This document shows, piece after piece, positions 5,811 to 9,846 of a DNA stretch of 9,846 bases. The DNA comes from Treponema sp. (GTDB lineage Bacteria; Spirochaetota; Spirochaetia; Treponematales; Breznakiellaceae). Below the pieces are notes generated by a model. It had not been told where the DNA came from and searched no databases. It worked only from the letters and a program-made list of their open reading frames with translations. The DNA lies in assembly GCA_031264395.1 (NCBI GenBank), contig JAISEB010000208.1, positions 1 to 9,846 on the forward strand, in the 5' to 3' direction. Position numbers and translations under genes: made by a program. The first letter of the stretch is position 1, and every line of letters starts with the position of its first letter.

Positions 5811-7058
5811 CTATTCGGCGATGCGCTCCTCGTCCGCTTCGCCGTAGCTTTCAATATGATCGCAGATGTTTTCAAGGCCCCTTTCCCTTCGCATCAGTTC
5901 ACCCAGCGCCGCGGCGTTTTTCCTGTATTGGGGATTGGTCAGAAGATCCGTGACCCGGCGGGCGAGGCGCTTTTTTGAGACGCCCGACATTTTGACGCCG
6001 GGCGGGCCCGCGCCCAGAGCGTTGATCCTTTCCCCCCAGTAAAACTGATCGAGAAGCAGGGGCACGACCATCTGCGGCTTGCCGGCGCGGGACGCGCTGT
6101 GCGTGGTTCCCGAGCCCCCGTGGTGGATGATCGCCGTAACATGGGGAAAAATGAGGCGGTGGGGAACGGCGCTGTCAAGAAGAAAAAGATCCTCGCTTGC
6201 CGGAAGACGCGCGCCGACTTCCCACCAGCCGCAGCCGACCACAAGCCTGTAGCCATTCTCCCCGCAAATGTCGAAAAGCCAGGCCGCGAACCTGTCCCTT
6301 TTTCCGGCGTTGCAGCTTCCCAGCGTAAAAAAGATCACGGGCCTTTCATCCTTTTTTATGAAGGAAAGACATTCTTCGTACGCCTTTTTCTTGTAGGGGA
6401 ACGTATCGTTAAAGCAGTAGCCCCCTATTTCCCAGCGGTATTTCCACTGGGGATCGGTATTGCCCAGGTACTTCGAATACATGAGGTAATTATCCGCGAC
6501 GGAGGGGGCGTGATCCGCCTGATCTGCAATGGGCTCCATGCCAAGGGCGGCGCGATGGCGGTTGATGATCTTCTTCACCATGAAGTTGAGTCCCAGGTTA
6601 AGAAGCGCCCAGAGGAAGGCGGGCCTGAAAACAGGATGCGGCTTTGACCAGGGAAAGACGGGCGGCGGTATGACGCGGCCGGGAATAAAGGGGCCGTAGG
6701 CGGTGCGGATCAGCGGCTTGCCGCAGTACTCGGCAATGCTGGCCGCCGCGAACTCGGTGTTGGCCGCGACGAGGATGTCGTTTTGGCGGAGAAGGGGGAC
6801 GATCTCCCTGAACTGGCTGTCAATGACGCGCCGCGTCCATTCGAGGAGGTTTTTGGTATCGGGCACATCCCCCATCATGCCTTCAATGTCGTCAAACGCC
6901 TGAAGAACATGGTTCACCCCGGCGTCCCGCGCTTCCTTTTCAAAAATGCCGGGCAGGCTCAGGGTAACGTCATGGCCGCGTTTTTCAAGCTCCCCGGCAA
7001 GCCCCAGGTACGGGTAGATGTCGCCCTGGGAACCCCTTACAACAAGCAGTATTTTCAC
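5811..7058 (-). CDS. UDP-glycosyltransferase-like protein (GT1/UGT type, GT-B fold)
   Basis: This 415-residue GT-B glycosyltransferase resembles macrolide/sterol-type UGTs that transfer a sugar from a nucleotide donor to a small lipophilic acceptor. The N-terminal domain opens with I-L-L-V-V-R-G-S-Q-G-D-I-Y-P-Y-L-G-L-A and G-H-D-V-T-L, typical of the glycosyltransferase-28-like N-domain of sterol glucosyltransferases. The C-terminal donor site has H312-H313-G-G-S-G and, further on, P-L-L-L-D337-Q338, matching the UGT signature region. There is no signal peptide, and the protein is probably cytosolic or membrane-peripheral. The start is GTG at 7058, which overlaps the upstream radical SAM stop as GTGA (7058-7055). 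An AAAGGG about six bases upstream serves as a modest ribosome site. The overlap implies translational coupling and a shared pathway. Acceptor and sugar donor cannot be read from sequence. The stop is TAG at 5813-5811. Confidence 0.85.
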   Translation of the reverse strand: MKILLVVRGSQGDIYPYLGLAGELEKRGHDVTLSLPGIFEKEARDAGVNHVLQAFDDIEGMMGDVPDTKNLLEWTRRVIDSQFREIVPLLRQNDILVAANTEFAAASIAEYCGKPLIRTAYGPFIPGRVIPPPVFPWSKPHPVFRPAFLWALLNLGLNFMVKKIINRHRAALGMEPIADQADHAPSVADNYLMYSKYLGNTDPQWKYRWEIGGYCFNDTFPYKKKAYEECLSFIKKDERPVIFFTLGSCNAGKRDRFAAWLFDICGENGYRLVVGCGWWEVGARLPASEDLFLLDSAVPHRLIFPHVTAIIHHGGSGTTHSASRAGKPQMVVPLLLDQFYWGERINALGAGPPGVKMSGVSKKRLARRVTDLLTNPQYRKNAAALGELMRRERGLENICDHIESYGEADEERIAE

Positions 7059-8299
7059 GCGGCGCCCTTTGAAACGCCTTTTCCCGGCGCCCCGCCCGCT
7101 TCCTCAAGCAGGGCCCTGTCCACATGGTATTTATCTTCAAGCTCCCGCAACAATTCCTCGCTTGTTTCGACAGTCCTTCCGGCGGAAAGTTTCTTTGTTT
7201 CCCTGTTGCTCTTCACAAGGAGGGAAAGCATCTTTCCGGGATTAAAGGTGATGGAACTCATGATCCAGCAGCCGTGGGTGCACCAGCAGTTCGCCTTGTA
7301 GCCGTGGCCTATGGCGCCGGTCTCCTTCTTCATCGCCTCGCTTGACATGATCTTTTGAACGTCGCAGCCGTAATCCTTGACATTGCCAATGGGCTCCCTG
7401 AGTTCGCAGGCGCGGAAGCGGCCGTCGTAATCTATGACCAGCGTGGTTTCCCCGGCGGTACAGTCCATGTTCCAGGGGGCCGGTTTTTCAAGATTTGCCG
7501 CCCTGATGTTGTACATGGCCCGCATGAGCCCGACATAAAAGAACTTGGTAAGCCCGCGGCCTATGAAATTCATCCCTTCTCCTATGCGTCTGGCGTAAAG
7601 AAGGTAATAGGGGGCGATGCGGTCCTGAATTTCCCTGAGGGATTTTTCGGTAAGAACCTTTACCCCGTCTTCGCGGGTAATTCCCCGGGCCGCCTCTATG
7701 GTGTGGGTGGACACGTTGAAGCGCCCGTAAACCCAGGTAACAAAATCAAGGATCTCCTGTACGTTGTATTTGGTAATGACCGTGGCGATATTCGTGATCA
7801 CGTGCCCGTCGTCCCGGAAACGCTCGCCGATTTTCTTCAAAGTCCCGGCGGCCCGGTAAAAACTTGCCACGCCCCGCTGGGTGTCGTGGGTCCGGCCGAA
7901 ACCGTCAAGCGATATGCTGATCGAAATATTGCAGTCGGGACAGGTTTTCCTGATACGGGAAAGCCATTCTATGATACGGTCGCCCATGATCCCGTTGGTG
8001 GGAAAGTTGAGGTCCGTGATGTGGTTGTTCCTGTAAAACATCTCGACAATTTCGGGCAGATCCTCCCGCAGGGTAGGCTCCCCGCCCGAAAGCCAGAGCC
8101 GCTTGAAATTGCCCGCCGTCTCGGAAATTTTCCTGATTTCCTCAAAGGAAAGATCTTCCGCCTTTTTTTCCATATCGTTTGCGTAAAAGCACATGGCGCA
8201 CCTGGCGTTGCACTTACCCGTAGTAAAGAGGAAGATCGATTCAAGCTGCCGCTTTGAATTCAGCGAGTTAAAGGAACTTCCTCTGCGTTTTGTCTTCAT
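7055..8299 (-). CDS. Radical SAM protein with C-terminal twitch/SPASM-like cysteine region
   Basis: This 414-residue radical SAM enzyme would use a [4Fe-4S] cluster to cleave S-adenosylmethionine and start radical chemistry on an unknown substrate. The cluster motif is C30-N-A-R-C34-A-M-C37, followed by the S-G-G-E-P segment at 71-75 that binds SAM and an I-S-I-S-L-D-G strand further on. After the barrel, C280-X12-G-X4-C298 matches the first half of a SPASM/twitch domain. C312 and a compact C338-W-C340-T-H-G-C344 follow, so one auxiliary Fe-S cluster is plausible. The cysteine spacing is not the standard seven-cysteine SPASM set. I chose the ATG at 8299 because AGGGGA (8311-8306) sits six bases upstream; a TTG at 8317 would place that site inside the gene. 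The gene is first in an operon with the glycosyltransferase (4-base overlap). It may be a peptide/natural-product maturase or another modifying enzyme, but no precursor peptide is visible nearby. Confidence 0.85.
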   Translation of the reverse strand: MKTKRRGSSFNSLNSKRQLESIFLFTTGKCNARCAMCFYANDMEKKAEDLSFEEIRKISETAGNFKRLWLSGGEPTLREDLPEIVEMFYRNNHITDLNFPTNGIMGDRIIEWLSRIRKTCPDCNISISISLDGFGRTHDTQRGVASFYRAAGTLKKIGERFRDDGHVITNIATVITKYNVQEILDFVTWVYGRFNVSTHTIEAARGITREDGVKVLTEKSLREIQDRIAPYYLLYARRIGEGMNFIGRGLTKFFYVGLMRAMYNIRAANLEKPAPWNMDCTAGETTLVIDYDGRFRACELREPIGNVKDYGCDVQKIMSSEAMKKETGAIGHGYKANCWCTHGCWIMSSITFNPGKMLSLLVKSNRETKKLSAGRTVETSEELLRELEDKYHVDRALLEEAGGAPGKGVSKGAA

Positions 8300-8361
8300 T
8301 ACAATTCCCCTGATCAATTGGATAGCATGTACCGCATTGCGGACAGGCTTTCATTCGTATA

Positions 8362-8391
8362 AAACTAAACGGGCCCGCCCGGTTCTGTCAA
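8362..8391 (-). promoter_or_regulatory. Weak candidate promoter of the radical SAM-glycosyltransferase operon
   Basis: On the minus strand a perfect TTGACA lies at 8391-8386. The best -10 at 18-bp spacing is TAGTTT (8367-8362), only 3 of 6. A TATACG (8361-8356) is better in sequence but too far away (24 bp). The AT-rich tract just upstream (8404-8440) could act as an UP-like element. Because the -35 is the only good part, this call is tentative. Confidence 0.3.
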
Positions 8392-8420
8392 TAGATAAAC
8401 CGGACATTTTTGATGTTTTT

Positions 8421-8435
8421 GTCTATTTTTTAGAC
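8421..8435. repeat. Short T-loop hairpin
   Basis: GTCTA (8421-8425) and TAGAC (8431-8435) form a perfect 5-bp stem around TTTTT. It lies in the AT-rich tract upstream of the minus-strand operon. It may be a small operator or simply chance in T-rich DNA. Confidence 0.35.
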
Positions 8436-8447
8436 ATTTAAGTGAAA

Positions 8448-8477
8448 GTTATTCAATAACTGAAATTATTGAACAAC
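8448..8477. repeat. 12-bp imperfect inverted repeat
   Basis: GTTATTCAATAA (8448-8459) pairs with TTATTGAACAAC (8466-8477) around CTGAAA, with a single A-C mismatch. It lies near the middle of the divergent region between the two candidate promoters. It could be a shared operator for both transcription units. There is no T-run beside it to suggest a terminator. Confidence 0.5.
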
Positions 8478-8504
8478 CTTATTAGTCCCCTTGCGGTCTT
8501 CCAT

Positions 8505-8542
8505 GCCGAAGGCGAAGCGCCGTTTCGCCTCCGGCGCGCTTC
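8505..8542. repeat. Overlapping GC-rich inverted repeats (mutually exclusive stems)
   Basis: GCCGAAGGCGAA (8505-8516) pairs with TTCGCCTCCGGC (8524-8535), 11 of 12. Its loop side also offers GAAGCGC (8514-8520), which pairs perfectly with GCGCTTC (8536-8542), followed by AATTTT. The two stems share bases and cannot form together. The block ends 14 bases before the MATE -35, so on the + strand it is upstream of the proposed transcript. It may be a dispersed intergenic palindrome rather than an attenuator. Confidence 0.5.
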
Positions 8543-8556
8543 AATTTTCGCCCGTA

Positions 8557-8585
8557 TTGAGGGACAGAGCCGGGTAACGTATACT
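8557..8585 (+). promoter_or_regulatory. Sigma-70 type promoter of the MATE gene
   Basis: TTGAGG (8557-8562, 4 of 6) and TATACT (8580-8585, 5 of 6) are separated by exactly 17 bp. Transcription would start near 8592, giving a very short leader of about 11 bases that just includes GCAGGAG before the ATG at 8603. Confidence 0.55.
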
Positions 8586-8602
8586 TACAGCAAGCAGGAG
8601 TA

Positions 8603-9846
8603 ATGACAGTAAAAACAGGATTGGGGCCTCCGGGCTTTTACGCCGAGGCCATGGGCATTGCCCTGCCGGTGATGCTTCAGCAGCTTATCATGGGCATGGT
8701 TTCCCTTATCGACAACTTCATGGTCGCGGGCCTTGGCGACATCAGCATGGCCGCGGTCAATGTGGCGAACCAGATCAACTTCATCCACATTGTTATCGTC
8801 AACACGATATGCGGGGCCGGGGGGATCTACCTTGCCCAGTTCAGGGGGGCGAAAGACGAAGAGGGGATGCGCAACGCGTACCGTTTCAAGGCGGTTTTTG
8901 CCCTTGGAGCCTCGGCGCTGTGGTTTGCCCTCTGCCACCTTGTCCCCGGCGAAATGATATCGCTTATGATCATGGGAAACGCGGAGAAGGAGCGGATAAT
9001 TCCCATTGGGGCGCAGTACCTGCGGCTCACGTCTTTCGCGCTTTTTCCCCTGGCCATTTCATCGTGCATAGGAAGTTCCTTCAGGGAAATCGGCCTTCCG
9101 ACAATTCCCCTTGTAATATCCGCGGGGGCAACCCTTATCAACACCACAGGAAACTGGATACTCATCTACGGGAATCTGGGAGCGCCGCGCCTTGAAGTCG
9201 CCGGGGCGGCCATTGCCACGGACATAGCCCGTTTTGCCGAGGTTGCCGCCTTTCTTGTGTACGTTAACCGCCGCGCCGCCCCGTTCTACTCCGCCTTTCG
9301 CCGCCTTTTCCGCGTGGATTCACGCCTCATTACCACCATACTCGGCAAATCGGGCATGATGTTCCTTTCCGAAGCGTCGTGGATCAGTTCAGAGACAATC
9401 ATGACCGCCCTGTACAACAGCCGGGGCGGGGCGGAAGTAGTCGCCGGCATGGCCGCCGGATGGACCATGGCGAATATTTTCTTCCTCCTTTTCGGCGGCA
9501 TCTGGACCACCTCCACGGTGCTTGTCGGGGGAAGCCTTGGCGCGGGAAAACTTGACGAGGCGCGGAAACGGGCCGGCTGGATCAAGTCCGGATCCGTTGC
9601 CGCGGGGATCATCATAGGACTTCTGGGGGCGGCGGCCTCGACGCTGCTCATTCCCCTTGTGTTTTCAAACCTTACCCCCCAGGCGCGGAGCATAAGCCTG
9701 GGGCTCATCTACGTAATCCTCGCCTACCTTCCCCTGTGGGCCCTTCTTAACGCCATATTCGCCATATCAAGATCGGGCGGCGATACCTCCCTGGGCATGT
9801 ATGTCGACGTCTCCATCAACACCCTGCTCTTTGTCCCCGGCGCCTT
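8603..9846 (+). CDS. MATE family efflux transporter (3' partial)
   Basis: The frame is open from the ATG at 8603 to the window end, 414 complete codons with no stop. It encodes a multidrug and toxin extrusion-type antiporter of the inner membrane, expected to export cationic drugs or metabolites using Na+ or H+. The family opening is clear: an I-A-L-P-V-M-L-Q-Q-L-I helix near residue 19, then L-I-D-N-F-M-V-A-G-L-G-D and V-A-N-Q-I-N-F-I, and later G-A-G-G-I-Y-L-A-Q-F-R-G. A second-half repeat begins near residue 245 (L-G-K-S-G-M-M-F-L-S-E-A). About ten hydrophobic helices are visible. MATE proteins usually have about 440-460 residues and 12 helices, so some 30-50 residues are missing. GCAGGAG (8594-8600) lies only two bases before the ATG, which is tight; the next in-frame ATG (8651) lies just before the first helix and lacks a better ribosome site. 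It is divergent from the radical SAM operon. The substrate is unknown. Confidence 0.9.
   Translation, partial: MTVKTGLGPPGFYAEAMGIALPVMLQQLIMGMVSLIDNFMVAGLGDISMAAVNVANQINFIHIVIVNTICGAGGIYLAQFRGAKDEEGMRNAYRFKAVFALGASALWFALCHLVPGEMISLMIMGNAEKERIIPIGAQYLRLTSFALFPLAISSCIGSSFREIGLPTIPLVISAGATLINTTGNWILIYGNLGAPRLEVAGAAIATDIARFAEVAAFLVYVNRRAAPFYSAFRRLFRVDSRLITTILGKSGMMFLSEASWISSETIMTALYNSRGGAEVVAGMAAGWTMANIFFLLFGGIWTTSTVLVGGSLGAGKLDEARKRAGWIKSGSVAAGIIIGLLGAAASTLLIPLVFSNLTPQARSISLGLIYVILAYLPLWALLNAIFAISRSGGDTSLGMYVDVSINTLLFVPGA

Larger units (their letters stand above)
8300..8602. other. Divergent intergenic region, radical SAM (-) and MATE (+)
   Basis: These 303 bases separate two divergent genes. 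The half nearer the radical SAM gene is AT-rich (T-runs at 8406-8432). The half nearer the MATE gene holds a GC-rich pair of overlapping inverted repeats. Candidate promoters face both ways (8362-8391 minus, 8557-8585 plus). The only small frame with an ATG that I could read (8503-8577, 24 codons) has no ribosome site. I see no convincing RNA gene. Confidence 0.6.

Noticed and set aside
7355..8257. 300-codon + strand open frame
   Set aside because: It is antisense to the radical SAM gene, whose motifs are intact. It has no family resemblance and no good start signal.
8300..8317. TTG at 8317 as the radical SAM start
   Set aside because: It would put the AGGGGA ribosome site (8311-8306) inside the gene. 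The ATG at 8299 is correctly spaced from it, and the six extra residues have no family support.
8503..8577. Small + strand frame, 24 codons from an ATG, as a possible precursor peptide near the radical SAM gene
   Set aside because: It has no ribosome site, lies wholly inside the inverted-repeat block and the MATE promoter, and has an arginine-rich composition explained by the palindrome.

Overview
The window looks like chromosomal DNA from a spirochaete, most likely a termite-gut type Treponema or relative. The periplasmic binding protein ends its signal sequence in VFA-GGG-RQ, a style I associate with treponemal binding proteins. Composition is moderately GC-rich, and the gene content (split transketolase, sugar hydrolase, ABC importer, MATE pump) fits a fermentative gut bacterium. 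The taxonomic call is inference and is not proven by any marker gene here.

Layout, left to right. (1) At 1-579 is the 3' part of the C-terminal subunit of a split transketolase (+). (2) A 126-base gap at 580-705 has a consensus-like -35 box and a perfect 7-bp dyad that looks like an operator. (3) At 706-3513 is a two-gene (+) unit: a periplasmic binding protein and a fused double-domain permease of the Fe(III)/2-aminoethylphosphonate/polyamine-like ABC class. No ATPase gene follows it. (4) The gap at 3514-3710 holds a compact 118-bp palindromic element flanked by an 8-bp direct repeat, then an extended -10 promoter. (5) At 3711-5774 is a cytoplasmic GH42 beta-galactosidase (+). (6) Convergent to it, on the minus strand, is a two-gene operon read 8299 to 5811. 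It encodes a radical SAM protein with a C-terminal twitch/SPASM-like cysteine region, translationally coupled through a GTGA overlap to a UGT-like glycosyltransferase. (7) A 303-base divergent intergenic region (8300-8602) carries several inverted repeats and candidate promoters. (8) From 8603 to the window end is a MATE-family transporter (+), cut off at its 3' end.

Functionally, the left half is uptake and carbohydrate metabolism: transketolase, importer and galactoside hydrolysis. The right half (radical SAM + glycosyltransferase, with a divergent MATE exporter) could be a small make-decorate-export module for an unknown metabolite, but no precursor peptide or other biosynthetic gene is visible, so this is only a hypothesis.

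The most striking non-coding object is the 118-bp element at 3514-3631. It has two 15-bp perfect hairpins that differ from each other at two stem positions, each compensated in its own partner arm. Between them is a terminator-like hairpin, and the element is bounded by 9-bp terminal inverted repeats and a CTATTTAG duplication that contains the permease stop codon. It looks like a non-autonomous, MITE-like mobile element.
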